Assembly (NCBI GenBank): GCA_023846275.1
Contig: JAIUJO010000083.1
Location: forward strand, 1,699,774 to 1,763,773
DNA length: 64,000 nucleotides
Direction: 5' to 3'
From: Vanilla planifolia
Taxonomy: Eukaryota > Streptophyta > Magnoliopsida > Asparagales > Orchidaceae
Numbering within the stretch: position 1 is the stretch's first letter; each line of letters starts with the position of its first letter. Shown piece by piece: positions 24,415 to 35,500 of the stretch. A program made the position numbers and the translations under genes. Below the pieces are notes generated by a model. That model was not told where the DNA came from, ran no database searches, and saw only the letters and a list, made by a program, of their open reading frames with translations.

Positions 24415-25233
24415 CTCTCTGCATTGCAAGACAGCTTCTTTCCTGAAAGCAATCATAAATAAGAAAACACCCAATCGTAAATAAGAAAACATGTTGAAAC
24501 CAATCATAAATAAAAAACCCTGGAGGAAACAAGAAATAAAAATATTACTAGTGATACAAAACTTATCGGCTCAGCAAACGAGCTTCAAGAGATCCACCAT
24601 CACCTAAGGAAGCAACCTAAGAACAAAAAATTAGTTGTCAAAAGAAAATGAGTAACAAGCATGTTTGTCTACCTAAAGAATTATTTTTTCAATAACAACT
24701 ATTAGTACATATAGACAAAATGTGGCAGCACCTATTACATGATGCCACTCAATAATTTTCAATAAATGAAAAAAAGGATAACCTGCTTCTCAAGTTGTTT
24801 AGCTCTTGCCTCAGCCTCTTCACACCTCTCCTCCACATGTCGAAGCTGAGAAAATGCAAATTAGCAATAAAAATATAGAACAAAAAGACTTTTTAAGGAA
24901 AATATCATTAAAGCTTGATATTTTATTCTTGCAGCACCTTCTCAAGTTGTTAATCTCACCTTTTAAAGTATATTTTCATTTTATTCTTGCAGCACATCAA
25001 TCTGAAGATCACAAAAATGAATTACTAATTGAAAAGGTTAGACATCACAAATTTTGTATAAATTGAAGTTGGAAACTATAAGACCTAAGGGCATAACTAT
25101 GCTATAAGAAGCAAAAAGAAAAAGAAAAGTTTACAAACAGCTTTCTGAAGAAAATACCGCATCTTGAAGAGTAGACGATGAACGTGGAGGACCATACTCT
25201 CTCATACATAAGTTTCCAAAATCAAATGACATC
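24415..25233 (-). pseudogene. SCD2: SCD2-like pseudogene, middle exon group (five exons)
   Basis: Five minus-strand exons in order: 25,233-25,158 (SFDFGNLCMREYGPPRSS...LQDA); 25,001-24,960 (IDVLQE, stop, NENIL, stop, K); 24,845-24,783 (LRHVEERCEEAEARAKQLEK); 24,616-24,567 (VASLGDGGSLEARLLSR); and 24,442-24,415 (KEAVLQCRE). They cover the central coiled coil of the family ('LDMLQEENENILDKLR...' through 'RKEAALRQRE'). Lengths of 76, 42, 63, 50 and 28 bp join in phase. Two GAR/GAY-type codons in the 42-bp exon have become TAA. The donor after the 50-bp exon reads CG-ATAAGT, where GTAAGT would be expected. Confidence 0.85.
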
Positions 25234-28200
25234 CTATAAAAAATTTGGAAATTCAAAAAAGAAAAAAAAATAGCAACTAGAAGAGCTAAGATTTACAAAA
25301 CATGTGACGAAGATTGTGTTAAAAAAGTTCATAAAGGGGCAGTGCTAGCACAAAAAATTTTATATCTGATGAGAAGTACCACTTAACCATGTTTGAATGT
25401 TTGGACTTGAAAAATTTACAAGCTCACATGAGTATCTACACAAAACTGTACTAGAGAAACCTTGCAAAAACCAATTTGGCAGCAAAGACCACATTAATGA
25501 AGTTCATTTGTTTTTACTGTTAGAAAACAAAATAAGAGCCGTGGTGTATATTTTTGTTGATGAATGTATTTGTTGATATGAAAGGTAAATGACTAAAGCA
25601 AATATAAGGTTATGAAGAATTTAGAGTCAAAGATCTTTATATTAATAGATCTAAAATTGAATGTATAAAATATAAAATAATCAAATTATGATTAAAAAGA
25701 CAAACAATGTAATTGGTGAACATTAAATTAATCAATGAAAATTTCCATTATCTCAAGTCTATATTCCAAATAATGCAAAGAAATTGATGAGAATGTCAAT
25801 AATAAGATCTAAGAATATTAAAGAAAAGAAAGGTCTAGTGTGTTGCATGATAAAATTCCACATAGGATTAAACATAAGTTCATAGATTACAGTAAGACAA
25901 ATAATAATATATGACAAGTGACATTTGAAGTTAAGACAAAAAAAATGAGTCATTTAGAATTAAAAATGTTGACATAAATGAATGACTATACTCCAAATGA
26001 TATAACAACAATTATTGCATATTGGAGAAAACAATTAATCAACATCCTAATTACAAATCGAGGGAAACATATCCTTTCTCTGTGGAAAAATTTTAAAAAA
26101 GAAAATTAATGAAGATTAATTCTAAACCAAGCAATTGTCCAAGCTTATAAATTCTGATGAATTCACTGGCTATTTCCAACAAAAGATTTATAAACAAGTT
26201 AACAGAAACTAGGATGTGAAAATTAACATATAGTAAAAGAAGTGAACAGATCCCTATTTGGTCAATTTGTGAGCTAACTTTTATGTATATAGCCCACCAT
26301 GCCATGCTCATGGTTATTAAGGAATATCCAACCCATTTTTGAACCATTTAATTCAGCATTGGTAATGTTGGTTGGCTCAAACTAGCTCATCATAATTCCA
26401 TCAATTGCCACTCGAAGTGATGGATGAAGTTTTTTTTGGAGGAGCAAAGAGCATAACAAATATAAATTATCCCAATGAAATGTATAGGCACTTCCCTTCC
26501 ATTGAAATTGGAGTAAATTGAACAATTTTATTATTTCAAGTATGAGAGGAAAATCTAGCCTTAAAACTTTAATAAATATTGGGCATCTTTTTGGTTAGTT
26601 AACTATCAAATCTATCAAAAAAATTGTAAAAGTTCAAATCAATGGATTAAAGATAAAAAAGAAAACCATGGTTGGCATGTGATTGGCAAAATATTCATTC
26701 ATAATAAGATATTCAATCATAAAAGCAGCCCAGAAGATTAAGGAACTATTAGACTACACTTTAATGGAAGGAAACAACAAAAATGGGAATTGTATACCAA
26801 GGAGATCATTAAGTGAAGAAAAACATCAAGAAAGAAAGTAAAGAAAAGAGAGTTACTTCATGTATTTGTTAGTGGAGAAAATGTTTGGGGGGGAGTAGGG
26901 TCCAATGATGGGAAGTCAACTAATATGCCAGTAGTATTTCATGGGGTTTTTCTTAACAAAAAGAGCTTTCTACCCCATATCTCTAATGTTAAAACACACT
27001 TCTATTACAGTGCATGTCTCTTGCATAGAAACAACAATTTGATGACAATTTCTACTGTTACCACAACTTTTGCACTTTTATCACTACAGAATTCCCTCAT
27101 TCACATGCCATTATTTTTATTTCTCATCACAACCAAAAAGGCTTCAGGAAGTCAAGTCATCATGAGTAGCAGAATACTATCACTCAATGAGTTTCAATTT
27201 ATTTCTTCTCATAACAGGTTATTCTACACCTCTTTGAAGGAAATAAACTAATCAAGAAAGAACTAGTTAAAGGAACCTAGAATTGAATGTACAAAATAAT
27301 ATCCCCAATAATCTAAATAATAGAATCAATGTGAGTTGAGTGCCAAGTCATGCATGGAAGGATTGGTGGGATTAGATTCCTATTCCTTTTCTATTTTGCA
27401 TCTTTTGCCTTATCATATCAAACATCTATAAAATTCATAAACTTACATCAAAATTAAAGTAGCTAGATAACTTAAGAAAAATTAGATAATTAAAGAAAAA
27501 TTTAGTGATTAAAATACATTTTAGGATAAAACATGCAACTATGAAACCTAACAAATGTTAAAAGATTAGTACAAGAAGTAGAAGATAATAGAAATATGGT
27601 TAGACCAAAACAGTTAAAACATGGATGATGAATGCTACCCAAGTCAATGCTTAGCAGAAAGGAATCAGAAGGATTCACAAAAGCTGATGTAAATAGACAA
27701 GACTAGTGCACATAATTCAGCCAAACATATGTACTAAATGTATTTAGATTTATACATGTGCTTCATTGTATCGATGCAAATATGGACCCATCCATGAATT
27801 CGCATATATTTAAATCTCTTGGGCTGCTATGGAATCAATGATCTTTCATGATTTAAAAAACTAGCTACTACAATTCCAAAGGAAAATTTTCGTACAATAT
27901 AGTATTTCTAGAAAATGGAATCATTTCCTAGATAAAACAAATTAATGTTATATGCATTCAACCTTAGGAATTTCATTAACCAGAGGAAGAAACTCATCAT
28001 TTTAATGGGAAATGATGTAGAATTGCATGCAAATAACAGTAGAAATTTTCTTAAGAATTAGGGAAACGAGATTTTGTGAGCTATCTTGTTTGATAGAGTG
28101 AAAAAAGCGAGTACCAAAAAGAAAACATAGACAAAATATTTAGATGAAAAAACTTGACAAGAAAAAACATGATAAAAGCATGTGAAAATTCGCTAAATAA

Positions 28201-30508
28201 AAATAACACTCATGAAATGAATGAGCACAACATGCTATAAACAATTCAAGAAATAGTGAACAATCTTATCTGTACACAAATAACGAACTCCGTAAGAATC
28301 TACATTGTGCTTTTATCATCATTGTAGGAATCATGTTCAAATTTTCCCTAGCCCCTTTTTTCATCAATGGACTCTTGATGTATAAAAAGTAGTATAATTT
28401 GTTTAACAAATTCTTACCTCTATATTTATCTCTGAGATGTTTGAATTTTTCAAAAATCCATAGACAGGTAGAAGAGAAATATTATCCCCTCTCAAACCAA
28501 AACACAACTTTGACCAAAAGTGGACAAGAGTGGCCTCTATGAGAGGGCCAAACAAAGGTCACAAGTGGTTGAACGACATGAAATATAGATGATTTTGAGA
28601 GTAAATAGTAGGCTCAAAAGCTTTTGCTTGCATATCTTTAGGCATAGATCTTCATCCTACTTGAATAGGATTTTTCATACCCAAGTGGTGACCAGATTAA
28701 AGAGCATGGAGAATTGAAGGCAACTACTTGCACCAAGTTTGTTTCACACTCCTCAAACATGAAAAAGGAAAACATCCAAATAAGTTAGGTCACACAATGA
28801 CTATCAATTGCTCTGGCCTTTGGATTTCTAAGCCATTAAAGACTTATGTACATAGGTCATCATAACTCATAGCTATTATAAATTTCCTAAAACGTGGAGC
28901 AATAATCCTAACTTTTCTACTAAAATTTGATATTCAATAAATTGGTGCCCAATCATAGGTCTTTATTCAAGTCATTCCATTTTGGGTTGACCAAAAAACA
29001 CATCAAACTAATGTACACAAATTTTAACCAATAGCTCAAATTTGTTGACAATGGATTTTATTATAACATTCTTGAAAATTCTCTTTGTGGACCAAATCAC
29101 TATCTAAGATGATGTGACCTTAAATGATATGTGATGTTATCTACTGTCAAAGCAATACTTATTTGAAACATTTTATCATGTCACTACCAATATTGAGTTT
29201 TAAGCAAAAATAAATTTTAAAAAATTGCATTTTGTTATTACTAAATATACCTTTTCTCTCACAATAATTAATAAAATAACAGTTGCATGTCCCATGTTTA
29301 AAAAAAATTAATTTTGTCAAGCCGTTCAATGTGGCTTAATAAACATTATTTAAGTGGTGAATAGAAATGTTTTATTAATCTCTAACAAAGACATTATAAA
29401 TATCCCATGTTTTTTCTATTCACCTATACCTCCAAACGAAGTTTCTCTCTCACAATCCATCTTTATCTTTGACTATGTGTTTTCAAATATTATGCAAGTT
29501 CCATCAAAGATAAAAAAACCTATTTAACTACATAATTTTTTGAGCTAATCTTTGAAAAGCTAAACTAAAAATTTTTTCGGGAAATCTTTTAAAGCTCATA
29601 AAAATATTCTTAAAAGTGGCATTAATATTCTTTCCCAATAATCAACCTTAGCACCAAATAAAGAAAATTAAAACCATAATTATGGATGTTATGTATATAA
29701 GGTTTTGCTAATCCCTTGTTCAACAAGAAGAGAGGAATCCCACAATAACTACATTTTTTCTTTACACATTAATGCACTAAATTATCTTAATATGTTGTGT
29801 TGTTATGTTCCTTGTCCCACCACATCTAATGGAGATTGTCAATTGTATGCCTCCTCTCATTGTCCAAAAACTAAGGAAGCTTGATAGTTTTCAACATTAC
29901 TAGCACAATTCCAAAGCAACTTCTTCGATGATTGCCATGCCAAGGCTCACTTCCGATTTCCTTATCCTATAATTAAAGAAGTCAAAGTCATCTGAGGAGA
30001 TGTCTTGAGGCCTAAAATAATCAAAGCAAAACTTATGCAATCATAAGCAAGCACACAGCTTAGTTTACCCATCATCATGTTCCTAAATGACCATGTATAT
30101 TGTCAATCCTCCAACAAGACATTCTATGATCACTTGTAAATCTAATAGAGAACAGTACGTATCAGTTGCATGCATCATGATAAGAAAGTCTATCCAATAT
30201 TAAGGTTATCATATAATAATACACCACATAAGTCTTGCAACCAACAACATCATAATAATGTAACAGAAATTGCTAAAAACAAAACCAATCTCTTCATAAA
30301 ATAAATAGTTAATGTATGTTGACATGGTATCATACTATGATATGAATTAATGTGAGAAAATTTTGCACATGGCTAAAGTATTCAATCAACTTATAACATA
30401 AAATGAAAATGTTATACCATAGAGGCTAAAACAACATAAACTAGGTTTTGCAAAAATTGTTGAATAAACTCTACACATAGGAAACTAGCAATTCATAACT
30501 TAAAAAAC
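25234..30508. other. Intron of the SCD2-like pseudogene, no gene recognised
   Basis: About 5.3 kb of AT-rich DNA between two exons that are adjacent in the protein family. It has anonymous short frames, the longest at 26,925-27,251 on the plus strand (108 codons), of no recognised family. The segment 29,290-29,700 has a TATA-like 'ttataaat' and transposon-like composition, but no element was identified. Confidence 0.45.
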
Positions 30509-30674
30509 CTTTTATCTCTTCGACCAACAATTGGAGAATCAGATGGTAATGACGTTACAACTCGTTTTGGTGTGGGCTTAATTGAAAGAATCAATGGAGA
30601 TGATTTCATCTTCATCATAGGTCGACAGTGGATGTGGATCAAACAAAACTTTGCTTAGCAAGATAATGACCTAT
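30509..30674 (-). pseudogene. SCD2: SCD2-like pseudogene, most 5' exon recognised
   Basis: On the minus strand an acceptor (TTTTAG) precedes 30,674 and a GT follows 30,509. The second half encodes a Ser/Pro-rich linker ending in SLPSDSPIVGRRDKR, like the '...PPS..RDKRF' end of the family's low-complexity N-terminal region. It joins in phase with the exon at 25,233. The first half is out of frame or has a stop; a FV.STSTV fragment in another frame resembles the 'VRSTSTGRP' motif, which implies a frameshift. Confidence 0.6.
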
Positions 30675-32540
30675 CTAAAATAAAATAAAAATACAATGCA
30701 TTCAAAAAGTGGGCTCATGTGTTCCAATATTAACCTTAATATAATATGATAAACCATTGTCATGATCATAAGAAAATAATTTAAAATTTTAAGTTGCCTA
30801 GATTTGAGCATTATCTATCTTCAATATTATTTTGAAGACAAAAAAATATAAAATCACATAAACATATCTTAGTATTTGATTGTACAAAATTCTGCTTCAT
30901 GTATTATATTACTAGCTATCAAAATCCAATAAATTATAAAAGCATGTGAAAAAATGCATTATTTGCAATATGATATCACCACTATATCTAAAAAAACTTT
31001 ATCCCGCCATGTTGTAATCAACAATTTGACCACTATAGAGCAAAATGATGATTAATGAAAATAATATATAAAAGGAAAACATGTCATAAAACAACAAGTA
31101 AACAATCTTTTTAAGCAATCGTATGTTACAAATTTCACTTTTGACAAAACAGATTATTAATTATCAAAATTGTGAAAATCTAAAATAATAGATACTTAAA
31201 GATTGCCAAAAATAAAGTAAAAACTTATTAAACTCAACACAGAGACAAAAAATGAAAGAAAATCTAAACAGTATTTTATAAAAAGAAAATAACAAAATGT
31301 AATAGTATTTGTTATTCTTTAACAATTTGTTGTCTTACTGACGTTTATGATTTTGTTTTTTGCTATTATCCTTTAGGAATATATTGATAGGTTTATTAAT
31401 GATATTAAAAGAAATAAAAGATCAATTCTTAGAAAGTAGAAGGAGCACAATGGTACGTGCAATATTACAATGATATTACAGATTTATCCTTACTTCCTAA
31501 CTTTTCCATCAGAAATTTCCTTTTATATTTGATGGTGATATCTGATAAATTTTTCGAGAAGCATGAACTAGTATGTAGTTACTAAAATATTTGTAAACAT
31601 CACAAACTAAAAAAAATTCTTTTAAAAACATACAATCAATACATATGTTATCTAAATCTCCTCTTTTAATCACCAACCAGTATCTTTTCTCGATAGAATT
31701 GCTTGGCATTAACGGTAGACTAGTTATTGCATTAACATGGGATGCTCTCGTGATAGAACCCAAAAGTTATTGTAGCAATTATGTGTTAATGATCTCCTTG
31801 CAAATTCCTAAATAGTTTCTTGATGAATTACGTGTCTTGAAGAACTCAAACAATGAACTGTCTCAAATTTGCAATATAACAATTATACTTAATACAAAAT
31901 TTAGGGCTGCAAAGTCAACGGTTCGTTCAAATCTCTATAGCAACCTATACAATGTAGTAGCGTTCTAAAGAAAAACTAATAACAATCAAACAAAACGAAG
32001 CACATGTACAACAAAAGCATGTCCATCGCCTAACAGTACTAAACGTTATTACTACTACAAAGAATTACAGGGACAGATGAAGCGCCCTAACGAAAGGAAA
32101 ACATAATTGTCACAAATCACATTATTTCCATTTGGTGTGAATGCCAATAATTATATGACCACACTTTCCTGTTATTTAAAGCGTATCGCGTCAACAATAA
32201 GGCAAGATGCAAATAGGACAGAACGAGACGGAAAACAGAGATTAAAAAAAGCTACCGCGCGGGGGGGGGGGGGGGGGGGGGGCTCAGTGCCCTCCCGCTC
32301 TCCATCAAACCTTCTAATAGAGAACGGCCTGTATCTCCCCGTCCCTCGATCTCGGATTGTCTCTTTAACGCGATGATAGATGGGGCGGAGAAAATTGTCA
32401 ACGGATGCAATTCGCTGCATGGATGTTGGCCCACATTAACCTCCACCTCCACATCGTGTGAACAAGGTATAGCTTTAATAACGTAAATGGTTTTAACATA
32501 ATATTTTAACAAGCGATGTCATTTTAAATATTTTCCTTTA
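30675..32540. promoter_or_regulatory. Possible 5' region of the SCD2-like gene with GC island and G22 run
   Basis: Most of this is AT-rich. From about 32,170 to 32,460 the composition becomes GC-rich with several CpGs, unlike nearly everything around it. It contains an uninterrupted run of 22 G at 32,261-32,282 just after GCGCG. This is where a promoter or 5' leader of the minus-strand gene could lie, upstream of the first recognised exon. Overlapping frames on both strands (32,107-32,376 plus; 32,172-32,512 minus) come from the GC content and look non-coding. The missing N-terminal coding exon was not found. The promoter role is inference from position. Confidence 0.3.
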
Positions 32541-35500
32541 TATTATAAATTAGGCTTGTACATTGATTTATCTGATAAAACAATACAAAACTGCCTAGGA
32601 AATAAAAACTATAAAAAGTACTATATTTAGCTATGTAAGATTTTAGTTTTTTAATTTATAAAATTTAAATTTCATGTCATAATATTTAGTGGAATGAATT
32701 TATTAAAAAGTTTAAAATTTAATATTTAGGATTTTTGATTCAAAATTTAATTTTTCTCAAAAATTAATTTTTGAATAAGATAAGTGACTAGTGACTAATA
32801 AAAATAGATCGTGATTTAAATAATTAAATTTTTAAATTGTTAAACTTATAGAACAAGTTAATTAAATCACAAAATGTTATAAGAAAATCTAAGATGCCCT
32901 CTTTTTTTTTATGTAAATTTGATTAACATAAGATATAGATCATTATTTCTTTTACCTTTTGCTCTCATTTATCTCTCATTGTCCTCTCTCATTTTCCTCT
33001 CTTGTTGGCATCTTAGTTGCCCCTGTTGCATTAGGCTCCTATTTTTTCTTGCTTGTTGTTAATTATTTGTATTTGTTTGTCTCGTAATAGAATAAGTACA
33101 TGTAATTAGGATATTTTTGATATCTATAGAATTTATAATTAACATTTTATTATTATTAATCCATCAAATGATGCTAACAATCATATAATAATAATTGGTT
33201 AATTAATCATGATTTTTTTATTATAAATTTAATATATTGTTACTTTAGTTGTATGTAGTTAATTTCATAATTAATATAACATTTTAAATTTTTACAATTA
33301 AATTATGAAGCCTATTTATTTAATATAGCATGTGATCTATAATAGTTCTTATTTTAGTTATAAATTTTAAATTTCAAATGTTTAAAGCTACAATTAATGA
33401 TTTCCATAAGAGTTCAATACATAATTTATCTTATTTTCTACATAAAATTTTATAATTTATTTGAATCTAATAAGATGCCCAATATATAAGTGTTCTTAAA
33501 AACTTTTCATATCTATTTTTAATAACCTTTATAGAGCAATGAAAAATTTGTGAAGTATTTGAATTTCAAATTAATGAGAAAATACATTTCATTAATGGTA
33601 ACAATGTGAGATCATTGGAAAATTCAATCATTTGTTTTTTTTGCAATTCTGATAAATGCACTCCTTTATTTTCTTATATACTTATTATTATGAATCATTT
33701 TTCTTAAATGAGAGAGTTGTGTGTATCATAAATGTATTTTTTTGTAAACACTCTTCTTGCAACTATGCAATTTTCTCAATTATATGTATTACAAAGATAC
33801 TAAAATCATTTATCAACTTGATTTATCTTAGATAGTTATCAAAGTTTTTTAGTTACCATAAGGCTTTTTATTGGTATATCATCACTTTTTTTTGATATAT
33901 AAGTATCATATCTTAGTTTGGAATGATAATTTAGGACATCTAGCCAAGCTCTTTAATAGGAAGCATCAATTTTTGATTTTAAACCCTTATTATTTATTGT
34001 TAATTGTAAATTATAAGTTATTTTGATATAAATTCAACTATTAAGACCATCATTATATTGTTAGGATTTAAAAAAACTTTGTGAATATTCTAATATTGCC
34101 TTTGAAATAGGTGCTCTCATTTGAATTAATTTGATTATGACTAAACATAGCATTTATCAAAGAATGTATAAATACGAATTTTATGATGTCCTTACAAAAC
34201 AGTGTATTAGTTGATGGAGACCTTGTGATAAATTATCCATTTGTTTGAATACTATAATTTCAATTATTGTTTGTTTATCTTACACCAAAGTTAATATACA
34301 TGGAATGGAGACAACATAACATTATACACATAATGTGTCATTTTTTCATCTTTATTGTTTTACCACATTTTTAACTTTCATTATGTAATTTTTCTATGTC
34401 ATTTAGGAGGTCAATTGGCCATGTATCTAGTTAACTTTAGATACCAGCAAACTTAATTCACATTAAATGTATGTTTTAGTAATTGCTCTTATTATGAGCC
34501 ATGGTTCATTATGCCTACATTGGCTTAAATAAAATCTCCAAATTTTGCACACTATATCCTCATCTAAATATTAAGCTTATGTGATCTTATAATGCCTTTT
34601 AAGAACTCATTAAGTTTACATTGTTACAAATATCTCCAACCAAACCTTCCCTGATAAATTAAAAAAATCTTGTGACCGATGTCTTTAGCCTAAGCTTAGC
34701 CACATCTCTCAAATAAGAGTTAGCCCTAAGGGCTTCTTGATATTACCCTTAATGCTCTCTACAAGGGTCTTATCTTAGCAACTATTCTTGTTATAAGACT
34801 TGGTCCTCTAGCTCCACCCCCAACTTGAGTATTGAGCTTATGTGGTCTTATTATGCCCAACGTAAGGCCCATATTAATAAAATCAACCATGATAAATGTC
34901 ATAACCACTTAAAACTTATTTTTTGTCAAAGTTAATGCTTCATTAACCCATACAGGAAGGTAATTAAATATGCCATACATTGAGAAAATTCAATGGTCTA
35001 TTTATCATGAATGAAAAAGCATGTATTTGATTGCTTTTTATTATGCTTTCTTCACTTCAAAACCAATGTTCTTACTTTAACTTTCTTAAAAGCTCTTGCC
35101 TCTCTTAATTGGCTTATTATCAAATTTGTCAACCTTTAATATTAGCACATTTCAACTTATCTTTTTTTAACTTAATGATAAGCATCTTTCATCCCTATAA
35201 GATTCTTATCATTTATTTATATTTATAAAATAATAATTAACAAAAATATTACTTAAAAATTCTATTTTTTTTCAAATAATTCTTCTTTTATTAATTTAAA
35301 AGGTCATAATATATGTATAAACTCATCTTTTTATTTATAAATATATTTTCTTAATTTAAAAAATATTGATTGAAAAGAAAATTTTTCTTAAATAATCCTT
35401 TAGAAGAATGTTTATCTTACAAGAAAAATATCACATATTTAAAATTTACATTTTCATTAAATTTGTAGTAAAAAAAATGCAAATTCCAACAAAATTATAA

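Larger units (their letters stand above)
11209..30674 (-). pseudogene. SCD2: SCD2-like coiled-coil protein pseudogene, 9 exons recognised
   Basis: In Arabidopsis, SCD2 is a plant coiled-coil protein that works with the DENN protein SCD1 in clathrin-linked membrane traffic during cytokinesis. Nine minus-strand segments match this family in the correct order: 30,674-30,509; 25,233-25,158; 25,001-24,960; 24,845-24,783; 24,616-24,567; 24,442-24,415; 11,666-11,607; 11,500-11,390; 11,269-11,209. Almost all have AG before and GT after, and the phases join. Telltale stretches include EERCEEAEARAKQLEKQ, SLEARLLSR, ARDEATSVVEHLLEAESEI and LKRSWLARYWKLCVPHG. Breaks: stops in exons 1, 3 (two) and 8, and the donor after exon 5 reads AT instead of GT. 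The first part of the protein and the C-terminal block were not found. The family assignment is from memory of the conserved blocks; the broken state is seen directly. Confidence 0.8.

Noticed and set aside
24806..25066. 86-codon plus-strand frame
   Set aside because: Antisense shadow of SCD2-like exons at 24,783-24,845 and 24,960-25,001.
29930..30015. Minus-strand exon-like piece (TTTTAG then open frame with SSDDFDFFNY)
   Set aside because: It lies where no SCD2 exon is expected, since flanking exons are adjacent in the family, and matches nothing I know; probably chance.
32107..32512. Overlapping frames with poly-Gly or poly-Pro on both strands
   Set aside because: Created by the G22 run and its GC-rich flanks; no family match, no splice context.
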